Below the pieces are notes generated by a model, which did not search any database, was not told the DNA's origin, and was given only the letters and a program-made list of their open reading frames with translations. A stretch of 64,000 nucleotides of DNA. It comes from Dendrolimus kikuchii. Taxonomy: Eukaryota; Arthropoda; Insecta; Lepidoptera; Lasiocampidae. Made by a program: the position numbers and the translations under genes. Numbering within the stretch: position 1 is the first letter of the stretch; every line of letters starts with the position of its first letter. Below, piece after piece: positions 30,262 through 40,815 of this stretch. The DNA lies in contig CM034389.1 of NCBI GenBank assembly GCA_019925095.2, positions 3,122,001 through 3,186,000 on the forward strand, in the 5' to 3' direction.

Positions 30262-30477
30262 TGAAGTCGAAAATGTTTTAAATTTACCATGGTCCTGAAG
30301 ACATGAGCCTTTACCAAAATTTATCAAAACGACTCATTGACTCTTCAGGTGATCAGAAGGCTGGTGCTTACTTCGGGCAACGGATTAGTATGGCGATCCA
30401 GCGAGGAAAAGTAGCCAACCTTCTGGGCCCCTTACCCATAGACGACGGTGATCTAGGCTCAGTATTTTACTTATAGT
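30262..30477 (+). pseudogene. Family E fragment, copy 4
   Basis: After a decayed start (equivalent of GVETLGPWGPE) it encodes MSLYQNLSKRLIDSSGDQKA, GAYFGQRISMAIQRGKVANL, LGPLPIDDGDLGSVFYL and a stop. Confidence 0.72.
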
Positions 30478-30538
30478 CTTGAGGGACTATGGGTGGGATA
30501 CAATACAAATAAGTTAAGTTCTCTTTTATTATTTTAGA

Positions 30539-30774
30539 TCTTATACTAATATATAAAGCTGAAGAGTTCGTATGTTTGAACGCGCAAATCTCAGGAGCTA
30601 CTGATCTGATTTGAAAAATTCTTTTAGTGTTAGATAGCCCATTTATTGAGGAAGGCTATAGGCTATATAGCATCACGCTAAGACCAATAGAAGCGGAGCA
30701 CCAATGAAGACTGTTTCAAAATCGGGGGGTTTTGAAAACAAATTTCACGCGGACGACGTCGCGGGCACGGCTAG
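30539..30774 (+). mobile_element. Helitron, Lep1-like, complete
   Basis: A|TCTTATACTAATATATAAAG...GGGCACGGCTAG|T; ~95% like the copy at 19,136. It sits between family E and a family D element. Confidence 0.85.
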
Positions 30775-30799
30775 TTATTTATAAATTTCTTCATTGAAC

Positions 30800-31745
30800 T
30801 AATATTTTCTTAAGTTTTCGCGACTTGTATACATAATAAACCTACGTTTTAACGGTTTTAAGCGCGGTAATTTTATTTGATTTTGGTTTTTCCGACGTTT
30901 CGGCCACTTTTCAGTGGCCGTGATCACGGAAGACAAAGATGTCAAGTGTCAACGAGTATTGTTAAAGTTTTATTTAGCCTACCGCCAACTTGTTAATTTT
31001 AATTATTTAAGTTTAATTTTGTTTATGGTCATTATTTACTCTATGGGAGCCTAATCTAATTTACTGCCGCTTCGCAACATGTTATGGCTTGAAGAGAAGA
31101 AGCGGCGCAAGAAACTCTTCAGCAAACATGCCTAGCTCTAATAATTTTTTTATTATTGGATCCCAAACAGCTGGTACTTGCCAACCATCTTCTCTATTGA
31201 AATTTGGGTGTTTTTTGATTTCAATAGCCAAATTTCAATAGAGAAGATGGTTGGCAAGTACCACCTGTTTGGGATCCAATTATCAAAACTATTAAGACCC
31301 AAACCCAGCAAAAGCCAGCTGCCAGACCTCAAGACACTGTGAGCTCTTTCTGCGTACAACGGAACACAAACCAACTTGACTGATAATTACTTTTATTTTT
31401 CCTTCCACCCATTTTAATATTATATAAAATTATTAGAGCTAGGTATGTTTGCTGAAGAGTTTCTTGCGCCGCTTCTTCTCTTCAAGCCATAACATGTTGC
31501 GAAGTGGTAGTAAATTAGATTAGGCTCCCATAGAGTAAATAATAACCATAAACAAAATTAAAACTAAATAATTAAAATTAACAAGTTGGCGGTAGGCTAA
31601 ATAAAACTTTAACAATACTCGTTGACACTTGACATCTTTGTCTTCCGTGATCACGGCCACTGAAAAGTGGCCGAAACGTCGTAAAAACCAAAATCAAATA
31701 AAATTACCGCGCTTAAAACCGTTAAAACGTAGTTTCATTGCACAA
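30800..31745. mobile_element. Family D foldback pair with central hairpin
   Basis: A left arm (about 30,830-31,150) is repeated inverted at 31,423-31,745. In the centre, 31,157-31,207 and 31,231-31,282 form a second, ~50-bp perfect-looking hairpin around GGATCCCAAACAG. About 140 bp (31,283-31,422) is present only in the right half. The outer ends read CGCGACTTGTATACATAATAAA. Penelope-like elements often form such inverted partial copies, and the same end flanks a Penelope-like coding fragment at 63 kb. Confidence 0.65.
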
Positions 31746-32190
31746 GCTTACAATTTATGTATATTTGTAATATAATTGAACTGAATAAGAAACAAATTAC
31801 CATCTAAAAATAACACTTAACTAGAATTTAAAAAAATATTTCATAAGAAAAAGCAAGGCATACATGCTGTCACGTGCTGTTCCTACCGGTGTAGAGAGAC
31901 GATATGATTCACCTGCTACGATTTTGGCACATAGCTTTTTGACTAGTTCATATAGGGTAGTTTTGGTGGGCAGTTTTATTTTCAAAGATAGATTATATTG
32001 ATTGAATTTATTTCAAAAGATTTTTTACTCAAGCTTACTACCACTGGAGAACATGTTCTAAAAGATCATACATACTTACACAATAAAAGTTAAGACCACA
32101 TGCTACAGCTAAAGTATAATTTGTATGTTTGGAGGCGGTCATAATGGTAGACTTTGGAACTGAAGGTAGATACATCTCCTATTATTATAT
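31746..32190. other. No recognisable feature
   Basis: No repeat or coding signal recognised. Confidence 0.45.
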
Positions 32191-32620
32191 TGTTACGAGT
32201 TGCAGAACTCGAATTAAAATGCCGTTGGAAATATTATAGAGTTTATTAGAACTATACAAACAAGTACAAATATAACTGAACACAACCAGTCCAAACGTAA
32301 TGCACGATTCAATAACACGCGCAAAGTCCGTCACTAAATATAGTTTACCGAATGTACACACGTCTTGCTTCGCTTGTGGTTATCGCTTGACTGCCTTATC
32401 TCTCAATTGGGGCATTGCTTTATACTGCACCGATACAATATCTCTGCCCGACCGCGTGGACCGAATTTCTTAGAATCAGTCCGACACACCTGGCTAATGA
32501 CTGCCATAAAAGATTATATATAATACACAATAGGCTGTTTTTCTAAGGCCGAAAAGGTAATAAAATGTGTACAGGTATGCAGGTGTGAATTTGTCTTTTG
32601 TCGGCACCTAGGTCGTAACA
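32191..32620 (+). mobile_element. Solo LTR (family L)
   Basis: TGTTACGAGTTGCAGAACTC...GGTCGTAACA, 430 bp, with the shared ACACGCGCAAAGTCCGTCAC block. Target-site duplication not clear (ATAT versus ATGT). Confidence 0.78.
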
Positions 32621-32898
32621 ATGTAATATAGTCCGCATCTACAGGACTTTGGAGACGAAGAAACACCACTATGTAAATAAAGATACATCTATATTTACTT
32701 CGTCAGGCGCGTAACATAACATGTTAACATGTCAGATCTCAGACCTAAACATAGATCACAGATAATAATTCTTAAACACTAGTGTTGCCACAGTAAAGAA
32801 ATAATACAGTGGCGAGTAAAGGCGCCACTATGTACCTATTGCCCCCTTTTCCTCCACCGCCTACATCGCCAGATTAGTTAAGAATTTCCTTTAATTTA

Positions 32899-33025
32899 GG
32901 TTGCTTTGAAGAGACCGCTTCAAATGATAAGCTCGCCTACTATATTGCCTTGAAAGTGTTGTAGGTATAGATTGCTTGTAATTGTTTATTTTGGTTCGTA
33001 ATAAAGTTGTTATCTATCTATCTAA
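32899..33025 (+). mobile_element. LINE 3' end X, copy 3 (diverged)
   Basis: AGGTTGCTTTGAAGAGACCGCTT ... GTAATAAAGTTGTTATCTATCTATCT, same layout as copies 1 and 2. Confidence 0.6.
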
Positions 33026-33155
33026 GTCTATTTTGTATTGTATATTATAGCGCATTTCCTCTGTCCCTTCAGGCCGTGCGGGGAGTATAAGACGTTACAG
33101 TCTTCGTGTGTGTCCCCCCCCCCCGGCGCTCACCTCAGCCTCCCGCCAAATTATC

Positions 33156-33443
33156 ATCCGTGCAGGAACAGAGAAAGAATACAATTTCCTGCGGCCGGGC
33201 GGCCTGTCGTAAGAGGCGACCAAACAACCCACAGCCAGGTGTAATTGCCCGACTGGATGGCTACCACCCCTGGTCTAGAGTATGCCGCCATAACAACCTT
33301 GAGTTGTGTTCAGGTTCCAGTCTCCCTTAAGAGAGCAGCAGCGCATTTGTAGCACCTTTGGTGTTGCAAATGTCCATAGGCGATAATAACCGCTTTCCAT
33401 CAAGTGGGCCGTCTGCCTGTCTGCTGAACTCATGCAATAAAAA
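33156..33443 (+). mobile_element. SINE-like family A, copy 10
   Basis: Complete at both ends with two small internal deletions (after CCAGGTG and after GTGTTC). Confidence 0.8.
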
Positions 33444-33784
33444 TTAGTAAATAGTAGTAGACTATGACACGTCGTAAGGAATGCTCATGTAATGTAGAGC
33501 ACACGCGTTGGCCTACGCGCCACGCATTTCCGATATAACCGTTTGTTGATTTAGTGTGTAAAAGCGTATCTATATAAATAAATGTAATGTCACATTATTA
33601 ATTATTAAACAAGTAATACAGTACCAAACAAGTCTAATTATTATTCAGTGCCCGCTATAATGTGTAATAATAGTTAGCAACGTGTTATCGCTGTTTAAAA
33701 AAAAAACGTGTACGTCCCGGGACGCCAGACAGGAATGATAACTTAAACTAATCTAAGTTGAAGTAATATTGAAATTGTTTAACT

Positions 33785-34023
33785 TTTTTTTTTTTTTTTA
33801 TTGCAGGATATCAGCAGACAGGCAGACGGCCCACTTGATGGAAAACGGTTACCATCGCCTATGGACATTTGCAACAGCAAAGTTGCTACAAATGCGCTGC
33901 TGCTCTCTTAAGGGAAACTGGAACCTGGTCACTAATGCCGGAACACAACTCAAGGTTGTTATGGCGACATACTTTAGACCAGGGGTGGTAGCCATCCAGT
34001 CGGACAAATGCCCTACCACCTGG
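33785..34023 (-). mobile_element. SINE-like family A, copy 11 (short form)
   Basis: Ends at CCACCTGGC like copies 3 and 19. It shares the variant AACAGCAAAGTTGC with copy 19. Confidence 0.78.
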
Positions 34024-34412
34024 CATTAACTTAACTTGAGAAAAGCTTAGATTATTACTTAAATTTTATGTATATTAATATGATAATGTAAGGAAAGGTT
34101 ATTTATTAATAAAATCTTTTATTGATTATAACATATATTTTATTTTCAGTCACAATTCTTCACTATGGTACATTACAATTTTGTGTATGTACATTATTTA
34201 ATCTAATTACCGAAATACGGCTAGCGCTATGGATTAGAGTGAGAGAGGAGGAGCCTGCCTACCGCTGACGTATGCGTGAGAGAAAGGGAAGCCAGGCAGA
34301 CTGGCGCCGTAACACGTTACGCAACGAAGCGGTTTACCCTCCCATAACAAGTTACCACTTCAAAAAATAGCAGCTAGAAGCTCCCTAGTCCATAGTAACA
34401 AATTCATTTACC
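34024..34412. other. No recognisable feature
   Basis: AT-rich with a mixed stretch at 34,210-34,350 (GAGCCTGCCTACCGCTGACG) that I cannot assign. Confidence 0.4.
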
Positions 34413-34424
34413 TGATATGCATAT

Positions 34425-34637
34425 CGTGCAGTCGTGGAAGGCCACGACACACCTTCCATGATCAAATTGATCGTGTACTAGCAGAAGGTGACGTCAAGAG
34501 CCTTAAGAACAGACGAGCGTGCATGACAAGGGTTATGAATGTGAAAGAAGCAAGTGAGGTGTGTAAGAATAAGCCTAAATGGCGCTCTGTTGTTCGTGCC
34601 TACCCCGCAAGGGAACTGGCGTGAAGTTATGTATGTA
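34425..34637 (+). mobile_element. RTE LINE 3' end (family B), copy 9
   Basis: TGATATGCATAT flanks it at 34,413-34,424 and 34,638-34,649 (12-bp target-site duplication). Confidence 0.87.
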
Positions 34638-34832
34638 TGATATGCATATTATTTCCATGCAACTAAGGTAACTAGTTTATATTATTAATAAATAAAGAAA
34701 TAGTTTGGTTCGCAAACTGGCCAACTTGGCTTACATACTTTTACACAAATGTAGAACACAGAGAACATGGTTGCTGAATGGTATTCTCGTTGCGAACACA
34801 GCATGCATTATATATAGACATCGATTACATAA

Positions 34833-35542
34833 CAGGAGTGATGCTCGCGGACTGCGTTCGTAATACCGAAGTAAGAAAGAGAGTTGGTCTGAAAGAGAGT
34901 GTCGGGGTAAAGGTAAGGAAAGGAATGCTCCGGTGGTTCGGGCATGTGGAAAGAATGCATGATGAAAGAATGATTAAACAGATATACAATGCAAAAGTGG
35001 ATGGATGCAGAAGTCGTGGCAGGCCACGACACACCTTCCATGATCAAATTGATCGTGTACTAGCACAAGGTGATGTCAGGAGCCTTAAGAACAGACGAGC
35101 GTGCATGACAAGAGTTATAAATGTCAAAGAAGCAAGTGAGGTGTGTGTTTTTTTTTATTGCAGGAGTTCAGCAGACAGGCACTTGATGGAAAGCGGTTAC
35201 CATCGCCTATGGACATTTGCAACACCAAAGGTGCTACAAATGCGCTGCTGCTCTCTTAAAGGAGACTGGAACCTGGTCACTAACGCCGGAACACAACACA
35301 AGGTTATTATGGCGGCATACTCTAGACCAGGGGTGGTCGCCATCCAGTCGAGCAAATACCCTACCACCTGGCTGTGGGTTGTTTAGTCGCCTCTTACGAC
35401 AGGCCGCCAGGCCGCAGGAAATTGTATTCTTTCTCCGTTCCTGCACGGATAGAAGTGTGTAAGAATAAGCCTAAATGACGCTCTGTTGTTCGTGCCTACC
35501 CCGCAAGGGAACTGGCGTGAAGTTATGTATGTATGTATGTAT
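34833..35542 (+). mobile_element. RTE LINE 3' end (family B), copy 10, longest copy, with nested SINE
   Basis: GATTACATAA flanks it at 34,823-34,832 and 35,543-35,552. The coding part begins GVMLADCVRNTEVRKRVGLK and runs in frame through GMLRWFGHVERM and CRSRGRPRHTF to the SINE insertion, then resumes to ARELA. This is the RTE region C-terminal to the RT domain. Without the SINE it is about 405 bp. Confidence 0.88.
35147..35451 (-). mobile_element. SINE-like family A, copy 12, nested in the RTE copy
   Basis: It splits GAGGTGTGT|AAGAATAAGCC of the RTE; GTGTGT occurs on both sides (35,141-35,146 and 35,455-35,460). Confidence 0.85.
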
Positions 35543-35552
35543 GATTACATAA

Positions 35553-35922
35553 TAATTTAGAAAAAAAGAAAATAAATAAATATTTAAAGTTTTTATGTCT
35601 TAGGAATCCCCTCCTTTGCTAATCCTAAATAATCGTCAATAAGCATTTAATCAGCCCGTGTACATGCATTTAAAAATAATTTACTAGGAACGTTTTGTTA
35701 TCTGTAATCTGTTTGTTTCCTGCTATTTCTATTTATAAATATTACAATATTTTATCTGCACTTTTTGTAATTCTCAATAACAAAACGCATTAACCAAGTG
35801 CAATTGATATAATAGCAGCTATTCAAAATGCTTTGCCTGTTTATAATATCTTCTAGGTAACTAACTTTAGACGGATTCTAGATAAAGAACTTTTCCGTGT
35901 TAAGAATCCAAAAAATAATGAC
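35553..35922. other. No recognisable feature
   Basis: AT-rich; nothing recognised. Confidence 0.45.
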
Positions 35923-35923
35923 A

Positions 35924-36170
35924 ATTTTTTTTATTGCATGAGTTCAGCAGACAGGTAGATGGCCACCTGATGGAAAGCGGTTACCATCGCCTTGAACATT
36001 TGAAACACTAATCTACTGCCGCTCTTTAAACCTGGCGACTAATGCCAGAACGCAACTCACAGTTCTTATGGCGGCATACTCTAGACCATGGGTGGTAGCA
36101 AGGCAAATATCCTACCACCTGGCTGTGGGTTGTTTTGTCGCATCTTACGACAGGCGTTCCTGCACGGATA
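35924..36170 (-). mobile_element. SINE-like family A, copy 13 (deleted)
   Basis: Both ends present, with internal deletions around the GGAACC block and the GCCGGGCGG hairpin. Confidence 0.7.
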
Positions 36171-36199
36171 GCAAGTTTCAAATTCAACCCCTGAAAACA

Positions 36200-36345
36200 A
36201 CCTGGAGTTGTGTTCCGGTCCCATCTACGAGTCCGGCAGTACATTGGTAGCACCTTTAGTGTTGCAAATGTTTATAGGCGACGGTAGCCATTTTTCATCA
36301 TAATTGGGCCGTCAGCCTGCCTCCTTACTCCAGCAATAAAAATAC
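36200..36345 (+). mobile_element. SINE-like family A, copy 14 (3' half)
   Basis: GGAGTTGTGTTCCGG ... GTAGCACCTTTAGTGTTGCA ... CTCCAGCAATAAAAA, in opposite orientation to copy 13, 30 bp away. Confidence 0.65.
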
Positions 36346-36842
36346 TATTTTTTTATCACCTTCATCATGCGCACTCCGAAAATGTGGAATTTATTGTCGG
36401 AGTCTGACATTTCTCCGATATCTACAGCCTGGGTATCTTTAAGACTCCTGTAAATAGGTTATTTCAAGATAGGGGTGATCCTTCTTAAACCATATTGCCG
36501 CTCAATATCCGACGAGATCATGGCCAAACGCAGCAGTAAAACCTCGACGAGTTATAGAGTTTTCACCTTACTACCCATGCGCAGAAGGTTTGCCGATAGC
36601 CTCATAATATCACGCGTCGATGGTCAGTAGGGTTAACAAAAAAGGTTACACAAATATTTTTTGCAATATTGTTATGATTGTATATATTTTATATAAGTAT
36701 ATATAATAAAAATATGTAATACAATACAATAATATTAAGTAGTCATCAGCAAACCTGCACGCGGCTTATATCGAATTTTGTAAAAAAAAATCGACTTATA
36801 GAGGTTATGAATTATATTTATAAAGGTTGTAAAATCAAATGA
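36346..36842. other. No recognisable feature
   Basis: No open frame or repeat of note except a CGACTTATAGAGG motif at 36,791 shared with repeat Z. Confidence 0.4.
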
Positions 36843-36990
36843 ACGTAGTTTAGCAGAAAGGACTCAAACCACATTGTGGTCAAAAATGAGTTGTATATAC
36901 CAATTTACCAGCAATTTTTGTCTAAACTTAAAACCTCAATAACTCAAAAACGACTTTTTTGTGTGTTAGGTAGTTTCTGCTAAACTACGT
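36843..36990. mobile_element. MITE-like unit with 17-bp perfect inverted ends
   Basis: ACGTAGTTTAGCAGAAA at 36,843-36,859 is inverted at 36,974-36,990. The interior is non-coding. Confidence 0.6.
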
Positions 36991-37255
36991 CCAAATATTG
37001 CTATGTTCGAGATATATAGGGAAAATAAATGTAGTTTGTATAATATTTAATATTGTAATATTTATTAATATGTTTCCACTAAATGTATTCTATGCAATTT
37101 TAATACAATATAGATGTATCATCCATACAATGAAAGAAAATAAAACTAAATACTTAAAAATAAATATGTATCTAATTATAAATAAACTAAATTATAAATA
37201 AATTAAACTATACAATAAATTAAACTAAAAATAAACTATATATACAAACTAAAAT

Positions 37256-37774
37256 TAAAGTATAAAATCTAGTTCTAGTCCGCTGTCAGTCGGAAACGTG
37301 CCCAAAAGACTGGCCACATTGCCTCTCTGAATGGCAATGCTGATGCGCTGTCCGAGGTATAAACCAGTCTTTTGGGAACGTGAGACATCCACCAGACGTT
37401 TGACTATGTCTCGATAAAGCTTGTGCGCCTCAGGCCCCCATGGTCCCAGGGTCTCGACCCCAAAAGCCGCAAATATGTACCCATTTCCGATGGCTGAGTA
37501 TTTGCGGCGTTTTAGGGCCTCCTGTTGTGCAGCAGCTGTAGCAGACATGCTAGTAGCTGGAAGATGGGACGCTGCCAAAGTATCGACGCAAGACGCGTCC
37601 CATACTAAGGGGCGACCCGTCTTCCAGGGCACCAATGACATACCATCGGGTCTCCTGCCATCGTCGCGGCACAGGCCGTTCGGTTCTAGGACGGCAGGTA
37701 CCCCGGCGGTGACAAGAGCCCGACGGATTATGTCATTAAGTGTTGCATGACGTGAAATTCTGCCGGCACTCCTG
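37256..37774 (-). pseudogene. Family E protein, best copy (C-terminal ~172 residues)
   Basis: The frame is open from 37,774 down to the TAA near 37,256. It encodes [20 protein letters not shown], then [47 protein letters not shown], a lysine/arginine-rich helix QQEALKRRKYSAIG, FAAFGVETLGPWGPEAHKLY and LGQRISIAIQRGNVASLLGT. I recognise this as the domain that follows the reverse transcriptase in a widespread animal family of selfish RT proteins (CG-H-rich motif, then 'RPDG..LVPW..GR.LVWD..C.DT.A.SH'). The RT itself is not here: the frame is cut by repeat S at 37,775. The function of this domain is not known to me. The eight E copies in the window are all fragments, and this is the least damaged. 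Confidence 0.7.
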
Positions 37775-38236
37775 GATTACCGCCGAGGCGCCATTGAGAC
37801 TCGAGCCGTAGGCGAGGGTCTTAAGAGAGCCGAGGAGGTAATCATCAATACACACGTGTATCATACGACGTTTTTCAACACACTTGTGAATAAAATAACA
37901 ACAAAAACTCGTTTTATTTAGTAGATAAAAAAAAGTTATATATGAGTGAAAGTTTTATTTATTAAACACGTACGAGTTAAAATTATCTATTTAAATAAGA
38001 AGTTGCATGAAATGAGCAAGCGATAGGAACATTAATTTATTTGTTCTATAGAACACGATCTTTTTTTTTTAATAAAAACTTTTTTAAGAACAAAGCAACT
38101 CAACCAATAAAATTTAAAAAAAAATCTATAACTCACTAGTGAGTTATAATGTTTTTTACTCACAGTTTGATAATGGGTGTCATTCTGTGCCTAATTGCGG
38201 TGACCATAGAGCCACTTTATGAGCAAGTGTGTTGAA
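37775..38236. repeat. Repeat S, copy 1 (462 bp)
   Basis: Nearly identical to 58,690-59,152 over its whole length, with sharp borders GATTACCGCC and GTGTGTTGAA. TTCAACACACTTGTG near the left (about 37,876) is inverted as GCAAGTGTGTTGAA at the right end. The left 90 bp forms a hairpin-prone GC-rich head. Not assigned to a class. Confidence 0.75.
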
Positions 38237-38254
38237 AATACTATTTATTTATAG

Positions 38255-38440
38255 GGACTCACTAATTATTGCGACTTATAGAGGGTTGAGATTTCGAGTA
38301 ACGGAGGTTTTTACTTTCACTTCGTTAATTGGGTGCCAACCACGGAGAGGAAGAAGGGGGAATGGTGCAAATAATTATACTCCATTATTTTTATTTAGAA
38401 AACTAAAAAAGAGGAGAGATAAAATTTGATTATTCACGCT
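38255..38440 (+). repeat. Repeat Z, copy 1
   Basis: GGGACTCACTAATTATTGCGACTTATAGAGGGTTGAGATTTCGAG resembles, in inverse orientation, 62,190-62,250. Short motifs of the same kind recur at 62,400-62,460 and 36,790. Confidence 0.5.
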
Positions 38441-38741
38441 ATCATCAAAAAACCATTTCACAAAATTTTGAATTGTACACATACATTATCTTGTCTTGTT
38501 ATCAACCATAATTTGTTTTTTCCCCTCAGTTTGAACATAATAATTACCAATCAATCATAATATAATTGTTGCAACGAATACATAGATTTCCGGGGAATAC
38601 ACAAATATATCAATCGGTGCGATTGATTCTGATTATCGACTTATTTTTTTTGTAGCGTAAAATTTCCAATTAGTCAGTTTCTGTTTAATCAATATTTTTG
38701 ATTGATATGACTTATTAAGGGTGCAATAAGGATTATGGCAT

Positions 38742-39050
38742 TTTGATCAATGTCCCTAAAGTAGCGACGCACAATTTCTAGTTTTTCAAATGGATTGATC
38801 AACTAGTTCAAATATCTCTGCAATAGGGGTTATGACGTTTTGATCAATATCCCTAAAGTAGTTTTTGGTCAATTTCCCTAAAGTACTTTTGATCAATGTC
38901 CCTAAAGTAGCGATGCACGATTTCTAGTTCTTCAAATGGATTGATCAACAAGTTCAAATATCTCTGCAACAGGGGTTTTGACGTTTTGATCAATGTCCCT
39001 AAAGTAGCGATGCACGATTTCTAGTTCTTCACATTGATTGTTCAACATTG
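38742..39050. repeat. Tandem repeat with ~97-bp units and 25-bp subunits
   Basis: TTGATCAATGTCCCTAAAGT begins units at about 38,742, 38,888 and 38,985; two short half-units (TTGATCAATATCCC..., TTGGTCAATTTCCC...) lie between the first and second. Confidence 0.75.
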
Positions 39051-39051
39051 T

Positions 39052-39365
39052 CCCCTTTTTTGGTTGCACGAGTTCAGCATACAGGCAGACGGCCTACCTG
39101 ATGCGAAGCGGTTTGCAACGCCTATGGACCTTTGTAACGCCAAAAGTGCCACAAATGCGCTGCTGCACTCTAAAGGGAGACTGGATCCTGACCACTAATG
39201 TCGGAACACAACTTAAGATTAATATGGTGGCATGCTCTCTAACAGGGGTGGTAGCCATCCGGGCGGGCAAATGCTCTACCAACTGGCTGTAGGTTCTTTT
39301 GTCCCTCTTACGACAGGCCGCCTGGCCGCAGGAAATTATATTCTTTCTATGTTCCTGCAGGGATA
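39052..39365 (-). mobile_element. SINE-like family A, copy 15
   Basis: Full length but diverged. It starts directly at the end of the tandem repeat. Confidence 0.75.
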
Positions 39366-39806
39366 AGTACTTATTAGCGAGCTGTAACTGAAACCAGAAG
39401 TAACGAAGTTCTAGTGTGTACGTGCGTAATGCAAACGGTCACATTACGCTCGCAAGCCTCATGCTCACTATGTACTATCCGACCAATTCAAGTAGACGAA
39501 TGCCAAATGCGTAGTCGAACGTGTCGAGTACCGATTTCAAAAAAATCTAAAAATACCAACATGATTATAAGATCATTAATTTAATTTTTATACTATATGA
39601 GTCGATAACTGGTTTTTTAATTGTTTATTTACTTTTTTAAATTAATAAAGAAGTAAAAAAATGTAAGGGATAATAAAAATAGGATCAAGAACCAAAAAAT
39701 AAGTTTATATGTAATAACAACAAGATAACAAACAAAAAATAATTAGAAAAAACTTAATTACCAACAAAACGATTATAACAAAACAATTAGGTACTTGTGT
39801 AAATGA
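39366..39806. other. No recognisable feature
   Basis: AT-rich; nothing recognised. Confidence 0.45.
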
Positions 39807-40012
39807 TTAGTTGTGCCTGCGACGTCGTCCGCGTGGAATTTGCTTTCAAAACCCAGATTTTGAAACATTCTTCATTGGTGCTCCGCTCCTATTGGTCTTA
39901 GCGTGATGATATATAGCCTATTAGCCTTCCTCCTATCCAACACTGAAAGAATTTTTCAAATCAGACCAGTAGTTCCTGAGATTAGCGCGTTCAATCAAAC
40001 AATATTAGTATA
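39807..40012 (-). mobile_element. Helitron, Lep1-like
   Basis: 3' end at the left (inverse GGCACAACTAA|T, a CTRR-type end), body with ATTCTTCATTGGTGCTCCGC and GGTCTTAGCGTGATGATATA. The 5' end around 40,012 is partly decayed. Confidence 0.7.
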
Positions 40013-40433
40013 TTTGGCTACAACACTAATACTTACATTTTAAATATCGCGATATCTTTTGAATGAAACGTCGGAATTGAATAATTCAAAAAGTTCTAGA
40101 AAGGTATTCAATTCGTCTTGAATATGGAGTAATTTATTTTGATACGAATTAATATCAAGGTACAAAATAAAGAGTTTTTGAAGCGACGGCATTTTAATTA
40201 TTTAAAAATATAAAAGAAAATACTTATTGTGAGATAACTACATTAGACATATGGTTACGCTATATTTTTTGTAGACAATTATATGTTCTGCAAAGTGGTA
40301 GTACATTGCTTTCTTCTATAATCAATAGTTTTCGCAGCGCACGCCGTGTAAGGATATTTTTCGGGTAATTTTTTTACATCTTGGGTTACATTATTGGACT
40401 TTTAGTAAGGATCCCTAATTTTTTTTAAATATA
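40013..40433. other. No recognisable feature
   Basis: AT-rich; nothing recognised. Confidence 0.45.
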
Positions 40434-40435
40434 AT

Positions 40436-40567
40436 ATAGCCTATAGCCTTCCTCGATAAATGTACTATAACACTGAAAGAATTTTTCAAATCGGACCAGC
40501 AGTTCCTGAGATTAGCGCGTTTAAACAAACTCTTCAGCTTTATAATATTAGTATAGATTAGTATAGA
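40436..40567 (-). mobile_element. Helitron 5' half
   Basis: Inverse of A|TCTATACTAATCTATACTAA...AAGCTGAAGAGTTTGTTTAA...GGCTATAGGC. The 3' part is missing. The TCTATACTAA start is duplicated. Confidence 0.7.
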
Positions 40568-40589
40568 TGAGCGTAACATGTGCGTACTT

Positions 40590-40766
40590 ATCGAAGCTGC
40601 GAACGGTACTAGGAGGTACGCGGGCGGAGAGGCCGCATTCCACGCGTTCGTCTAGTTTTGTTAGTCGTGTAGTATTGTGGTTAAAGTGACGTCACGGGGT
40701 TGCCCTCGGCCCGCTGCGAGCGCAACGCGTTCCACCCACGACAGGCTCGTGAGCTATGTACACACT
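40590..40766 (+). promoter_or_regulatory. Possible host promoter and 5' UTR (GC-rich, CRE site)
   Basis: A GC- and CpG-rich island in AT-rich repeats, matching no other part of the window. It contains the full palindromic CRE TGACGTCA at about 40,687, several CGCG motifs, and a 4-codon upstream frame (ATG at 40,756) whose TGA overlaps the next ATG at 40,767. No TATA box is obvious. This is inference from composition and context. Confidence 0.35.
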
Positions 40767-40815
40767 ATGAACTTTGGTTACAGTAATGTGCAACAATTAC
40801 AATTGCTGCTCGCAG
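40767..40815 (+). CDS. Possible first coding exon of a host gene (partial)
   Basis: From ATG the frame reads MNFGYSNVQQLQLLLA and reaches CGCAG|GTGAGT, a strong splice-donor consensus at 40,816. Sixteen codons only, then a split codon. The hydrophobic leucine run near the end could be part of a signal peptide, but it is too short to judge. I found no matching downstream exon: the following DNA is repetitive (AA, K, M, SINE A). I do not recognise the gene. It could equally be a non-coding first exon or chance. Confidence 0.3.

Noticed and set aside
31620..31690. Hammerhead ribozyme in the family D sequence CACTGAAAAGTGGCCGAAACGTCG, as found in some Penelope-like elements
   Set aside because: The CTGANGA core is missing (CTGAAAAG) and no proper stem I cleavage site is visible, so the ribozyme fold is not supported.
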